Origin: Silurus meridionalis
Taxonomy: Eukaryota > Chordata > Actinopteri > Siluriformes > Siluridae
Assembly: GCF_014805685.1 (NCBI RefSeq)
Contig: NC_060892.1
Span: forward strand, 6,823,490-6,887,489
DNA length: 64,000 nucleotides
Reading direction: 5' to 3'
The notes beneath the pieces were generated by a model, which ran no database searches, was not told the origin of the DNA, and saw only the letters and a list, made by a program, of their open reading frames with translations. The position numbers were made by a program, and so were the translations under genes. Positions within the stretch are counted from its first letter, which is position 1, and each line of letters begins with the position of its first letter. Shown here in pieces: positions 26,020-39,209 of the stretch.

Positions 26020-26345
26020 CACATTATATGGACCAAAGTATTGGGACACCTGACCTTTCCAACCATATGTGCTTCTTCCCCAAACTGCTACCACAAAGAT
26101 GGATGCACATAATTGTATAGGATGGCTTTGGAGGCTGTAATATAAAATACTCACTTAATTTAAAATAGGGGACCCAAACCTGTTCCAGCATGGCAGTGAA
26201 TATATCCAGGAAGATATGGTTTACATGGGTCCAAGTGGAAGATCCTGAATGGCCTTCGATAGAGCTCTGACCTTAACCCTATTGAACACATTTGGAATGA
26301 CTGCTGAGTGCACCCCATTCATAAGGTTCTTGATCCATCTTGTTT
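26020..26345 (+). mobile_element. Tc1-related non-autonomous element (family B)
   Basis: It starts 'attatatggaccaaagtatt' + 'gggacacctgacc', then 'gtgcttcttccccaaactgc' and 'aacctgttccagcatggcag'. These blocks match the 10600-11090 and 45760-46195 copies. It ends in TC repeats near 26355. Confidence 0.7.
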
Positions 26346-26589
26346 AAAAATCTGATAATCTCTCTCTCTCTCTCTCTCTCCCCATCTCCATCTCCATCTC
26401 TTTTTTGTAGGAGTATTCTCACTATTTTTACGGCACGCAATGAGAAGAAAAAATATTGATCATGTCACCAAATAGATTAAACCTAAAATGGTTTTAAAAT
26501 GTAAAAAGTAGAAAGTACAGATATTTGTGTAATAATAAATAGTCACGTAAAGTATTGATACCAGAAAGATCTACAGTAAAGAAGTATCT

Positions 26590-27780
26590 GTACTTTGTTA
26601 CTTCCGATCTCTGTGTATGATGCAACAAGCTTTTCACACCTTGATTGGGGGATTTTCTTCCATCTTTTCTTCCAAATCCTCTCAAGCTGGGTCAGGTTGA
26701 ATAGGGACCGTCAGTGGGCATCCACTTTCAAGTCTCTCTGGAGTGATGTTCAATAGGGTTCAAGTCAGAGCTCTCACTGACCACTAAACGACTCCTGTGT
26801 TGTTTTGGCTTTGTTCTTTTGGAGGATTGTTGTTATGTAGGAAGGTGACAACAACAAGGTTGCCCAGACTGAGGTCCTGAGCACTGTGGAACAGGTTTCT
26901 ATTGAGGTTACCGCTGTATTTTGCTCCATTCAGCTTTCCCTCAACCCTGACCAGTCTCCCAGGCCCTGCTGCAGAAAAACACCCCACAGCATGATGCTGC
27001 CACAATCATGCTTCACTGTTAGAATGGTTTTGGGGAGGGGATGAGCGGTGCCTGATTTCCTCCAGACATAACGTTTAGAATTGAGCCCAATTCTATTTCC
27101 AGAATTCTTTGGTCTGTTTCATCAGACCAAAGAATCTTATTCCGCATAGTAAGGAAGGCTTCCATCTAACCACTCCGCTATAAAGCCCAGAGTAGTGGAG
27201 GGCTGCAGTGATGGTTGTTGTTCTGGAACTTTGTCCCATCTCTACACTGGATGTCTGAGTCAGGAGCTCAGTCAGAGTGACCTTTGGGTTCTTGGGCACC
27301 GCTCTAAATAAGACCCTTCTACTCTGATGCTCAGTTTGGCCGGATGACCAGCACTTGGAAGAGTCCTGGTCGTGCCACACATCTTACATTTAATTATGGA
27401 GGCCACTATGCTTTTGGGAATCTTCAGTGCAGCAGATTTTTTTTGTAGCCTTCCACAGATATGTGCCTTGCAACAATCCTGTCTCTGAACTCTCGCAGTT
27501 CCTTTGACCTCATGGCTTGGATTTTGCTCTTAGATGCATTGCTAGCTAAATCTGAGCAAAATTTCGAATGTGTTGTTGCAAAGGGTCTGAATACTTGTGT
27601 CACTTTTTCCTTTTCCATACATTTTCACACATTTCTAGAATTTTGTTTTCACTTTGGCATTACAGGGTACTAAGTGTTGAATAATAATAAAAAAAATTAA
27701 TCTGAATGATTATGGTATTAGGCTGCAACAGAACAAAAAAGTGAAGGGGGTCTAAATACTTTCCAAATGAACTGTGTGAG
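26590..27780 (-). pseudogene. Tc1-like transposon with decayed transposase
   Basis: Minus-strand frames give a DNA-binding start 'MRSKELREFRDRIV' at about 27520, a catalytic-region remnant with 'LWSDETDQRILE' near 27120, and a tail matching the Tc1 'DLNPIEH' motif near 26760. Multiple stops and frame changes separate them. The outer end near 27750-27778 ('ctaaatactttccaaatgaa') resembles a Tc1 terminus, and the other end is not found. Confidence 0.75.
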
Positions 27781-27810
27781 TCAACAAAACAAAACAAAAC
27801 AAAAAAAACC

Positions 27811-27813
<3 letters not shown>

Positions 27814-27881
<68 letters not shown>
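27814..27881. repeat. (AT)n microsatellite
   Basis: About 68 bases of AT repeat followed by a T-run. Confidence 0.97.
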
Positions 27882-27889
<8 letters not shown>

Positions 27890-28565
27890 TTTTTATTCAT
27901 TAGGGCCATTAGTCAATTCAAATATTTTTATCAGGATTAATCACACATTTTATATAGTTCTAAATGTACATTAAATTAATGTTTTATGTTTTTAATACTC
28001 TAATCAACATGGGTATAGACAACTATGGATGCTTATGCAAATGTATGTTTATTATTAGTAAAGCCATACTCAACATAAAGCATGAATCAAACAGTTTTGA
28101 AGGTCATAGATGTTTTTCAAAGAACTTGTTCATGTCTATTAGACACATAAAAAAAAAAAAAGAATAACAGTAATACCGGGTTCTCATTACTTCTCTTCCC
28201 TTGCACTGAGCAATTTACTTACACAAGCCTGTTTACATTTTCAAATAAAAGGGCAGTTTGTAAAAGAAAATACTTGTGTAAATGTTTTAAATTATGGTGT
28301 TTTAAATTACGTAAATCATCAAGACACCAAACTAAACCTTTGCTATTTTTCCACATGGATGGTTAAAATTGCCATGTGTGCATGAAGGCAGATTTTGGTG
28401 CTTGATTTGAGACTTCAGTAAAACAAATGTTTAGTGATTAAAGTTTTTTCAGTGGAGTCTATTTGTTTATTTATTCTTAGTAAAGAAAGGACGGCATCAA
28501 ATAAATGTGTGCTGTGTTGAAGGTTTTATTTTCGCCTCTATTTTATATATAATATCAGTATATAT
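27890..28565. other. AT-rich spacer, no gene seen
   Basis: No repeat boundary or coding motif is evident. A 67-codon frame at 27964-28167 is compositionally AT-driven. Confidence 0.45.
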
Positions 28566-29460
28566 AAAATCAGTGGCAGGCCGTGCATTTGGTACCTGGG
28601 CCTTCAGTGGGGACTTACCCGACTTAATCCACCTCTTAATACCACCACTATCACATCACGATTGTAGAAACCATCAATACAATACAAAAACACAATATAA
28701 CAACGTGTGGCATTACAGAGAGAGAGGCATTTGACATATGGAAGGTGAATACCATTTAACTAAAGCAAGAAACCCAGTTAAGACTCCAAACCTCCACACT
28801 ACAACCTTAACTGTGCCACATACATCATCTGGAGCAGTTCAGAATAAATATTTGTCTAATAACATTACAAAAACATAAAAATGTAAATAAAATATAACCT
28901 ACTCACCAGAGATGCAGACTCATAATTTGCACCACTCCTCAGAGACTGTAAGCCAGTAGTACCGTTTGTATTCACTGGTAACCAAAGTGGAAGTGGTGAA
29001 CAAACCCTTTCCTGGGCTGAGATAAACTAGCTAATTTAGGGGTTGGCCGACCTCTCCTAGCCGTCTAGCTTTTCTTGAAAATGTATTTTTAAGTATATCC
29101 GTGACCAAATCAATTTCTCTTCCACCGTAGGCATAAAAAATTCTAACTCAGATGCATTGATGGGTGCAGAGCTACACACGTGTTTTGCCAGTTTAACTTG
29201 GCTGTAAAAGTTTCCCTCTGACCAACCAATCAGAGGACAGAAAAAACGCTATTCTTGGCCAGCTAGCTGGCCCTGTGAGGCAGATATGAAATCTGATTGG
29301 TTAAAGAAATAGAGCTATTTATTAAGGAGACAACAGTAAAAACGCCAGCAGTATTTACTTTGAAGGCCGTGGGCAGATTAGATTGACATGGCAGCACATA
29401 GAAGCTGACATCTGCTTGGACAAAAAAAAAAAATCTAACATCCGCATACACGTACTGGAA
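28566..29460. mobile_element. Possible non-autonomous DNA element
   Basis: 'cagtggcaggccgtgcattt' near 28571 resembles the terminus of a common fish hAT-type element, as I recall it. The following non-coding DNA includes 'aaatctgattggttaaagaa' near 29287. I could not define a matching right end, so limits are approximate and identity is tentative. Confidence 0.3.
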
Positions 29461-29481
29461 GCAGTGCAGCCAAGAGAAACA

Positions 29482-29483
<2 letters not shown>

Positions 29484-29550
<67 letters not shown>
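29484..29550. repeat. (AT)n microsatellite
   Basis: About 66 bases of AT repeat that abut, and probably truncate, the left end of the Tc1 element at 29551-30845. Confidence 0.97.
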
Positions 29551-29552
<2 letters not shown>

Positions 29553-30845
29553 TTACTGATTTCTTATTTTTTTTGCATGTTTTTCACACTTTAATGTTTC
29601 AGATCATCAAACTAATTTAAATATTAGTAAAATATAACACAAGTGAACACAACATGCAGTTTTTAAATGAAGGTTTTTATTATTGAGGGAAAACAAAATC
29701 CAAAACTACATGGCCCTGTGTGAAAAAGCCCCTTTAACCTAATAAACTGGTTGGGCCAACCTTAGCAGCAACAACTGCAATCAAGTGTTTGTGATAACTT
29801 GCAATGAGTCTGTTACAGCGACGTGGAAGAATTTTGGTCCACTCATCTCTTGGAATTCAGCCACATTGGAGGGTTTTTGAGCATGAACTGCCTTTTTAAG
29901 GTCATGCCACAGAATCTCAATAGGATTCAGGTCAGGACTTTGACTAGGCCACTCCAAAGTCTTCAATTTGGTTTTCTTCAGCTATTCAGAGGTGGACTTG
30001 CTGGTGTGTTTAGGATCATTGTCCTGCTGCAGAACCCAAGTTCGCTTCAGCTTGAGGTCAGGAACAGATGGCCAGACATTTTCCTTTAGGATTTTTTGAT
30101 AAACAGCAGAATTCATGGTTCCATTTATCATAGCAAGTCTTCCAAATCCTGAAGCAGCAAAACAGCCCCAGACCATCACACTACCACCACCATATTTTGT
30201 GATGTTCTTTTTCTGAAATGCGGTGTTACTTATGGTGGAGTCATGAACACTGACCTTAACGGAGGCAAGCGAGGCCTCGAGTTCTTTGGATGTTGTTGTG
30301 GGGTCTTTTGTGACCTCTTGGATGAGTCGTCGCTGTGCTCTTGGGGTAAGCCGGCCATTCCTGGGAAGGTTCTCCACTGTTCCATGTTTTTGCCATTTGT
30401 GAATAAGTTTTATAACTTTATAACCTTTTCCAGACTGATAGATCTCAATTACTTTCTTTTTTTATTGGTTTCTGAATTTCTTTGGATCTCGGTGTGCTGT
30501 CTAGATTTTGAGGATCTTTTAGTCTACTTCACTTTGTCAGGCAGGTCCTATTTAAGAGATTTCTTGATTGTGAACAGGTGTGGCAGTAATCAGGCCTGGG
30601 TGTGGCTGGAGAAATTGAACTCACGTGTTATAAAGCACTTTTTACACAGGGCCATGAGGTTTTAGATTTTGTTTTCCCCTTAATAATAAAAACCTTAAAT
30701 CAAAAACTGCATGTTGTGTTCACTTGTGTTATCTTGTACTAATATTTAAATTAGTTTGATGATCTGAAACATTAAAGTGTGACAAACATGCAAAAAAATA
30801 CAAAAAATCAGGAAGGGGGCAAACACTTTTTCAAACCACTGTATA
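29551..30845 (-). mobile_element. Tc1-like transposon with long (about 200 bp) inverted repeats
   Basis: The left terminal region contains 'ttgcatgtttttcacacttt', 'aatgtttcagatcatcaaac' and 'aacacaacatgcagtttt'. The right region contains their reverse complements, giving inverted repeats of roughly 200 bp. The right end is near 'ccactgtata' at 30837-30846. The coding strand is minus, with a broken transposase at 29781-30377. Confidence 0.85.
29781..30377 (-). pseudogene. Tc1 transposase, internally deleted
   Basis: The minus-strand frame 30377-29982 starts 'MENLPRNGRLTPRAQRRLIQ' (HTH region), then jumps from 'SVHDSTIS' directly to 'NTAFQKKNITKYGGGSVMVW', so the segment with the first catalytic Asp is missing. 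It continues to 'QQDNDPKHTSKSTSE' (second Asp). After a frame change, 29966-29781 carries 'WPSQSPDLNPIEILW' (catalytic Glu). The central deletion makes it a non-autonomous copy. Confidence 0.88.
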
Positions 30846-30891
30846 TTGATTAAATTCTTTGTTTCATTTATATTTAAAAAAAAAGTTATTG

Positions 30892-30944
<53 letters not shown>
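30892..30944. repeat. (AT)n microsatellite
   Basis: About 52 bases of AT repeat. Confidence 0.95.
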
Positions 30945-30948
<4 letters not shown>

Positions 30949-32161
30949 TAAGTTATATTGATCCAAGATTTAAGATTCAAATAATGAAGCAATATTTTAC
31001 ATATGCAATTAATCAACACTGCGAAATAACATGGATTTCAGAAATCCTCATAAAAAAACATCATACAGAGACAGGAAGCAGTTGATGGATGAGTGATGGC
31101 AAAACAAATGGAAAAGTTTTATTTCATGCAAATCATGCACCGCAGTGAGACGACCACAAACGGTAGTGAGACATAGTGGTACAGGTTTCTTTTTTCGGTC
31201 CCTTATATTTGCCACAGTGCTAAATAATAATAACAATAATAAAAGTTTTTCATTTTATAAAGTGCATTTATATTATACATACATATTATACATAGATGTT
31301 TGATATCAGAGGAAAGTGAAATCCATAGTTCAGGAGCATAAGAAGAAAGCCTGATCACCCATTAATTGTAAAAGACAAAAAAAAAATCCAACAAGCCTAA
31401 ATGAGAAGAGCAAAAGTTACTTTTGGAGTTTAGACAAATCCTGGGAAATGTGCACGTGTAGCTTTTCTGTATATGTCAGTATAAAAAAAATGGAAATATC
31501 TGGGAATATAAAATATAAATATAATATATCTGGAAAGACACCTAATATTTATTGCGACTGCAGTATGAAACAGAAAGGGTCTTCATGTTCTTTTTAAACC
31601 TGTGCTTTCGTAGCTGTGGGGCAAAAACATAATTTCAACATCTTTCACTGTACTACAAACTGGCTACATGTGAGTAATGAGAAATAGTTTGTTAAATTCA
31701 ATGTTTAAATGAACTTGCTATTTCTAATTCCATAAACAAAATCTGGCAATTGTAGCATCCGCTACACTGATTTAGCCTGCATTTTATGAAAAAACGCTGA
31801 CATTTTGGCAGGTTATTAAAAGCCCTCGTTTTCTTGTCAGTCTTTTCATACAGGACTTGGATTGAGCTTGGTGGGTTTTGTAGGAAAAACGTTTGATCTG
31901 CATGAAGACAAAAGTCAGCATTTTTGGGGGGTTCTGGATGGGGGTAAGGTGTGGTTTGTACATTCATGAGTTTTACAATTTTGCATTGTCGGTTCCTGAT
32001 AACATACAAACTTCAAAACGGTCTTTGAAGAAACCAAAGTGTAAACCTGTTTTATTGATATTTGCCTTAGAGCAAAAAAAAAAAAGAGAGATGTTGATCA
32101 CACAAACATTTCAATGGAAGTTGGTATATTAATATAAAGGATGTAAAATACAAGAGACATG

Positions 32162-32162
<1 letters not shown>
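30945..32162. other. Intergenic, no gene seen
   Basis: The open frames at 31048-32132 overlap on both strands, lack domains and lie in AT-rich DNA. No repeat termini were recognised. Confidence 0.45.
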
Positions 32163-32200
<38 letters not shown>

Positions 32201-32217
32201 GAGATAGAGAGATAGAG

Positions 32218-32285
<68 letters not shown>
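32163..32285. repeat. (GATA)n array
   Basis: About 120 bases of GATA with a few GAGA interruptions. Confidence 0.97.
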
Positions 32286-32624
32286 TGATTGGTTCAGTGG
32301 TTCAGTGGTTCACTGGACCCTACTCCAACCACACACATACATATCCACACACCTGCTTCGCTCTGCTTTAAATGTTCACCAATTATCTGAACTTTCTACA
32401 AACCCAAAGCTTTATCGATTCTGCAACTTCAGAGAGCACCGAACTTCAGAGCCTTTCATGTTGCTGTGCTGAAAAAACCTCTCCGGCTTACTTATTGTCT
32501 CGGCTTGTTTTCCAGCCTGGCCTCGAGCCAGAGAGATCGAGAGCAGTGTATGTGTGTGCTACATTTCTTGGAGTGGCTAATATCTTTCTCAGATTGCAGC
32601 GTCGTTGGAGGCCACTATCTCTCT

Positions 32625-32664
<40 letters not shown>

Positions 32665-34823
32665 CAGTGCAGGTGTGTTCAGACACACTCCGAGCGATTC
32701 CTCTCTGCCACCTAAGCAGAAAAAAAAATAACAAAATGTCTGTGGATTAAGATGCATGCAGGTACTAACAGCCCCTGGAAGTCATTTGGCGGGACGTTTC
32801 GTGCTCTTTCATGATGATTTCAGGACATGTTTCGGCAAACAAAAAGCATGGAAACATTACGCAAGGTGCTTTACCGTTTTAAAGAACAGATTTCGATTTC
32901 TAATGAACGAGTCAGACACAACAACACTGAGAAAAGATGGCACGAGGAAGCTCTTAGCTACAAACCTACAGTAAAAACACATTTCACCAGCTACAGACAG
33001 ACAGATAAACTTACAAGGAGACAGACAGCCAGATAGATAGATGGTCAGAATTATTTGCAGTAAAGTTTAAAGTATTAGCACCCTGGCCTGTGTGTGAACC
33101 ACTTAGTCAAAGTTTGGAGCTCTTTAATTTAGTTGGGGGGAAAAAAACACCTGTGTTCCTGAATTTTGAGTATTTTATTACTCGTGTCTTTCATTTTGTC
33201 ACTGATCTGCAGTGAGACAAAGCATTTCAGAAGTACTCTTAAAGCAACTGATCATTTGTATCCAATTTTGCTCAATTGGTCTCCTGGCCACAGATGGCTT
33301 CAGTGAGCTCAGAAACGGAACTTGCACTTTCCACATGATCACCTGTCGCACAGGACTAACAAATAGCTAGCAAAATATTGCATTTACCTCTAGAGTACAC
33401 CTGCATTTGTCCCTGGAACACCCTTATCTTCGACAACAGCATTTATGTTTTGTAATGCATGGATCTTCTCTGTCATCATCATCTTTCTAATCTTAAAGAC
33501 TTAAACACAACCAGCACATGCTGAGGACTTTTCCTTTCATTTCAGCATGCATAATTAAAACTGGACCTTGTTATCCGCTCTGACAGTTAAAAGCATGTGC
33601 TGGACTTGGAGTGATTTACGGCCGTGAACTTGTTCGTGTTTATTGCAGAGGCTCAGGTTTGATTTTGGACAAAACTGTCATTAACAAGGAGAGTTCAGCT
33701 CCAGGTCTTGAGATAATATTGGCAACCACACCTCGACTCGCACACACACACACCTGTTCTTACACACCTGAGAAACCATCAGCTTGTTCTGAGCCAAATG
33801 AACATTTAGTGAACTTCAAAGGCTCTGAGAATGAAATGCTAATGATGGTGCTCCCCTCCCTGCAGACACATACGCTTATCCAAACAGAGGGTTTAAGTGT
33901 TTGATAATTATATCAGCTAAGGTAAGTGTGTATGTGTGTGTTAACCTTTTCCACAGATATTCTGGTGGTCTCCACTATGCCAGTTATATCCTTAGCATTT
34001 CTTCCCAGTTATTCCATACTCTAGTTTTTTTTGGGGAGGGAGGCGGGTTGAAAATGTAAAAAAAAAACGAAGACTAAGCTTCTATACTATACAATTACCC
34101 TCCAAGTTCTTTTTTTAGTTAGTGATCGCTCCTGCTGAGCTGAAGAATTTAAGAATCTAGACACAAGGTGTACATACATACATAGAGTGAAAGAACCTTG
34201 CAGGTGGGAAATGATTTTGGATTTCATACTTATGAAACATTATAGGTTAATGAATAGGCCTTTCTTTAAAATGCCACACATTTTCCCTAACAGAATTTGA
34301 TCTAAGGCTACAACACAGCTCTTCTGAAATGTGGACTGATTGGCCAGGCTCATAATAGCATAGTAGTTCTGATACATAATTATTTATATAACAATGCCAA
34401 GAATTTACAGAGACTTGTATGGCAGATGTTCTACATAAGTGCACTGAAGAGATCACCAAATAGAATGCAAGAGTCAATTTTAATCATTGAAAGATTCACT
34501 CAATCATTGACTTAAGTTTTTTTTTTATTCTTTAATTTATTTAAATATGACTTATTCAGGTATATTCAACATCAAGGGAATTTACTGATTTACTGACCCC
34601 ATGCATGTCTGATACTAAATCATTGTTTTAGAGACTTTTAGCAAATGAACCATATCTATTTTAAAGCACTAATTTCACACTTATAACAGCTACAGGATTC
34701 GGTCCATTGTCGGAACATTTGCCCGGTAACACAGCTGCTTTAAATCCCTCCAGACAATTGGTATGAACCCATCAGCAGTGTCTGAGAAGGCGCACACATG
34801 CCATCATTAAAAGCTATGAGTGA

Positions 34824-34828
<5 letters not shown>
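32286..34828. other. Intergenic; possible non-coding islands
   Basis: (TC)n lies at 32624-32660. The stretches 32360-32620, 32756-33000 and 33590-33900 are GC-balanced and single copy. They contain overlapping open frames but no domain or conserved motif that I recognise. They are candidates for regulatory DNA or an unrecognised exon, and are unresolved. Confidence 0.3.

Positions 34829-34901
<73 letters not shown>
34829..34901. repeat. (TG)n microsatellite
   Basis: About 73 bases of TG repeat. Confidence 0.97.
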
Positions 34902-34903
<2 letters not shown>

Positions 34904-37015
34904 TTGGCTCAAGCTTCAACAAGCCCTGGTGGAAATGAAGCGTCAAATCCCTGCTAAATTCCTCTAATAGTCGCGCAGCAGCAGCAGCTTGTTCTTGTCT
35001 GCATTTTAAAACTCCCTAATTACATTCTCTCTGCTCCTAGTTTGCCTACAGGCTCTCGATGAGAGAATGAGCTCAAGAGGTCTGCAGATTGCCATCATGA
35101 AGCAGCGTGTCAATTTTTTTCTGAGAGCTGTATAGTTATAACGAGATAAATGCATGGAGTTTTATTCATTTAATGCATATAGCACATAGAAATCAGAGTA
35201 ACAGATTCTAAAATTTCATCGGATTGAAAGTTCAGTTTGACTACAAACAGTAAACAAAAAGAAAGTTAAATAGGTCAAAAATAATGACATAACAGTTCAC
35301 AAAGGCCTCATGTCACATACCAGCATGTGACCGCTTGTATTCAGTTTTCATACATTTCCAGTAAGGTACTTTCTCAGGAAGGGAGTCACTGACATTTAAT
35401 ATATTTTTATTGAATTTTTAAAGTAGCAACTGATTTTAATGTTGCTACAGTCTAAAGTCTGTTACAAGACTTTTCACTCATGGTTTCAATACACAACAGT
35501 GAGAGTCCTTCACTGCTATAAAGCGGTTAAACTGTTAAAGTTTAAAAGTGTAAAAATATGATTCATCTGTTATTGTGATTAGTCAATACTTCCCATGAAA
35601 GCAAGCATTCTAGTGATCAAACTCGAATAAATGCACACCTTCTCATACAAAAACAATTACTAATAAAAAACAGACATATTAGTAACACTGTGTGTTTTTT
35701 TTTTTATTGAATTTATCTCCAGGTTTCATTATGGACCAGATGATTTCTCATGTTTGAAACAGCATCCAGTAAGAAAACTACTGATTGTAAGGATTTGCAA
35801 TGCAAAACAGTTCCCCCTTTCACTATAAAGGCAAGCAACTAGAATATGAATTGCATATGCTAACATGATGCTAATAATAACATGCAATAAAACTGTTGGC
35901 AGGTGAATATTTTGCTCACATTCTTCTTTATATATTGTGTTAGACACGTGATTTATTTTGGCCAAATAAAAAAATAAAATAAAATAAAAAGATTACAGTA
36001 AATACAAAAAATTTATTAAAATAAATACATGAATTGAACCAAGTAGTACGTATAAATAAATATTTGCACTTGTTTTGAATTGAAGTTTTGATTGCATTGA
36101 ATTTAATTCAACCTTTTGAGAATTTTATTAAAGAAACTCAAGCATCTTACAAGGGCCTGTATGCACACAGATAGACAGACAGACACATACAGTCTCAAGG
36201 TTTATTGGCAGACAAACCATAAAAAAACACACACAGACAGACAGTGTAAAAATGTGTATTAATACACTAGTCAAGAGTTTTGGTGTTACTAGCCAAAAAT
36301 GTGTCAGTCCCTAAGAATACACACATTACTCTGCAATTTGGTGCCAATCTGTGTTCTAAGAGCGCTCATAAAAAACACACACAAATACACACACACTCTC
36401 TAACACACAGACACACACAGCATTCGGTCATCCATAGAGAAGCACACAGCTGTATGAAAACCTGCTGTGGGTCAGTGGCTGTGAGAGGTGCAGTGAGGGA
36501 GGCAGGATTAACTCCTGAAGAAACTCAACCACACACACACTTCCAACAAGCCATGCAAAACCAACAGGAACCAAGCTAAGTGGGCAATTACAAGTGTATT
36601 CCATTAAATAGGATTAATGGGCAGTGAACAGAAAGCAGCCCTGTATGACCGAGCTGGACAACTTTCAGAGCAGATCAGCAAACCTCCCATCCCCTACCCC
36701 ACACAAAGACAAACACACACCATGATTCTGAACCATAGAAACAAAAACAGAACATTTAGATTTACATTTTATAATTACAACTTTCTAATGATGGTACGTT
36801 TTAAGTTTTTTTTTTAAACCTGCAACATAAAGTTCAGCTCAGAAATCCTTGGCCAATTTGTTAACATGTTCAGGGACTTGTATTAAATAAATTTCTTCTC
36901 TGAAAGGAACTCAACCAAAATTTTCACAAGGTACTCAGAGGAACATTTTGCAGTAAGAATAACTCATAAAGAGCACCACAAGGTCATTAGAGGACCTTTA
37001 TCCTACAGGATGTAA
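34902..37015. other. Intergenic; possible non-coding island at 34940-35120
   Basis: 34940-35120 is single copy and motif-rich ('aaactccctaattacattct', a run of CAG trinucleotides). The rest is AT-rich with scattered short CA runs (36180-36250, 36370-36420). No gene is supported. Confidence 0.35.
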
Positions 37016-37735
37016 CAGTACACAAAATTCATGGTTCGGAGCGTACCTCGGTACGAAATGCAAAACAAAATCGCTTGTTGTTTTATTATTATTGAAATTG
37101 TTGAACATTAACATAAGAAATGGCTGCTTGGTTAGATAATATAGAAAATATTTCATAATATTTGAAAAAAAATGTAAATGTTATACATTACTGTACTGCA
37201 CATTGCTCTGTTGCAATGTTTTATATATAAATATATGATCTACTTAACTGTTCTACTTATTTTAGCATAGTTTAACAAAGATTTCTTCATTTCTTTTATC
37301 CTTTCATTCATTTGTTCACTTACTCAATATGCAGAATTCTCAGGATTTTCTTCTTTTTGGAGAAATTCTTGAAGCTGGAAATGAAACGCTAGAGAACCCA
37401 TATCACTAATAACACAAACCCATGTCACATCCTGGTTACCAGCTAATGCTAGTGCTATGGATTCATGGATCTTGGATGTTCAAAACAAATCTTGTTTCAG
37501 GTACGGAGTGAGTAGCCACAGTGACACTGTGCTAACTCTAGTTTCTTTCTTTTAATACCCCTGGCATTGTTGTGTATGTTTTCATGTTTAATAATAAAAA
37601 ATAACTCAAAGTGCGAGGCGGAGACTAAACAAACTTGTGGTCTGCCACATAATACATTCCTGAAAAAATTCAGATTGTAACTATGTTCCGCTCGTAAAAG
37701 GATTGCATTCGATAGATGTGTAACAGAACACGTAT
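37016..37735. mobile_element. hAT-like non-autonomous element, tentative
   Basis: The left end 'gtaacagtacacaaaattca' with 'tcggagcgtacctcggtacg', and the right part with 'agtgcgaggcggagacta' and 'gtgtaacagaacacgtatgt', resemble the ends and body of a dispersed fish hAT-type repeat, as I recall it. The ends share 'gtaacag.acac' in direct orientation, so the terminal structure is unclear. No transposase is visible. Confidence 0.4.
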
Positions 37736-37747
37736 GTGTACAGGGTT

Positions 37748-37750
<3 letters not shown>

Positions 37751-37813
<63 letters not shown>
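37751..37813. repeat. (AT)n microsatellite
   Basis: About 63 bases of AT repeat immediately left of the Tc1 element starting at 37822. Confidence 0.97.
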
Positions 37814-37816
<3 letters not shown>

Positions 37817-37905
37817 AAACATACAAGTGCATCTCAATAAATTAGAATATCATTAAAAAGTTTATTTATTTTAGTAATTCAATACAATAAAGTGAAACTC
37901 ATATA

Positions 37906-38030
37906 TCAGAATCAGGTTTATTGGCCAAGTGTGTTGACACACAAGAAATTTTGTTCCAGCTTTTAGTGACTCTCAATGTACAGACATAAATAACACCATA
38001 CATTCAGCTTGGACAAGCTATAGATTCATC
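37906..38030 (-). mobile_element. L2-type LINE 3' end, nested
   Basis: 'atcagaatcaggtttattgg', 'gtgttgacacacaagaaatt', 'gttccagcttttagtgact' and 'cattcagcttggacaagc' are in the same order as the reverse complement of 51280-51400, which is the 3' end of the LINE at 50440-51400. It interrupts the inverted repeat of the Tc1 element. Confidence 0.8.
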
Positions 38031-38403
38031 ACACACAGACCGATATATTTTATATATAGTTTATTTCTTCTTATTTTGTTGATTTTGGCTCACATTTAAA
38101 AAAACCCACCAATTCAAATCTCAAATTTGAATACTTCATAAGACCAGTCAAAAAACATTTTTAGTGAATTGTTGGCCTTCTGGAAAGTATGGTAATTTAC
38201 TGTATTAGGGGCTCCTTATGCTTTAATTACTACCTCAGTTCGGCATGGCATGGAGTGTAACTAACTCATGGAGGTGATCAGTCTGTGGTACTGCTCAGGT
38301 GGTATGGAAGCCCAGGTTTTTTTGACAGTGGCCTTTAGTTTATTAGCATTTTCCTTTCAATACCTCATAGGTTCTCTATGGGGTTCAGATCTGGTGAGTT
38401 TGC

Positions 38404-39209
38404 TTACCAGTCAAGCACACCAACACCATGGTCATTTAAACAACTTTTGGTGCTTTTGGCAGTGTGGGCAGGTGCCAAATCCTGATGGAAAATGAACTCA
38501 GCATCTCCATAAAGCTGGTCAGCAGAGGGAAGCATGAAGTGCTCTAAAACATCTTGGTAGACAGCTGTGCTGACCTTGGACTTGATAAAACACAGTGGAC
38601 CAACACCAGCAGATGACACGACTCCCCAAACCACCACTGACTGTACAAACATTACAGTGGACCTCAAGCAACTTAGATGCAGAGTCTGGAGGAAGAGAGG
38701 AGAGGCACAGAATCTAAGTTGCTTGAGGTCCACTGTAATGTTTGTACAGTCAGTGGTGGTTTGGGGAGTCGTGTCATCTGCAAATGAACTGTTGCTCAGT
38801 ACTTTTTGTCCTTTGTCCAGTTAAGACACCTCTGACGTTTTCTCTGGTACAGGAGTGGCTTGACACAAAATATGCATCAGTTGTAGCCCATGGATACGTC
38901 TGTGTGTGGTGGCTCTTGAAGCATTGACTCCAGCTGCAGTCCACTCTTTGTGAATTTTCTCTGTGAATTTTTTGAATGGGCTTCGTTTCACCTTTTCCGA
39001 CCATTCAACGTTCCATTAATGTGCTTGGATACAGCACTCTGTGAACAGCCAGCTTTTTTTGCGATTACCTTTTGTGTCTTACCCTCCATGTGCAGGGTGT
39101 CAATGATGATCGTCTTGATCATCGTCTTGGACAACTGCCAAGCACAAACCTTAACCCTAACCCAAGTCTTCCCTATGATTGTGTAGGCTGAACCAGACTG
39201 AGACACCAT
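38404..39209 (-). pseudogene. Tc1 transposase (family C), rearranged
   Basis: The minus-strand HTH region at 39209-38988 contains 'AKKAGCSQSAVSKHINGTL'. The catalytic end at 38733-38404 contains 'AGVGPLCFIKSKVSTAVYQD', 'FIFHQDLAPAHTAKSTKS' (second catalytic Asp) and 'HGVGVLDW'. The intervening part is disrupted by an inverted duplication: 38679-38781 reads as transposase on the plus strand ('RVWRKRGEAQNLSCLRS'), opposite to its flanks. Inactive. Confidence 0.85.
38609..38781. repeat. Perfect 70-bp palindrome with 33-bp loop
   Basis: Arm 38609-38678 and arm 38712-38781 are exact reverse complements over 70 bases by my alignment, separated by 33 bases. Both arms are copies of the same transposase segment, so this is an inverted duplication inside the element and not a terminal repeat. 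Confidence 0.95.
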
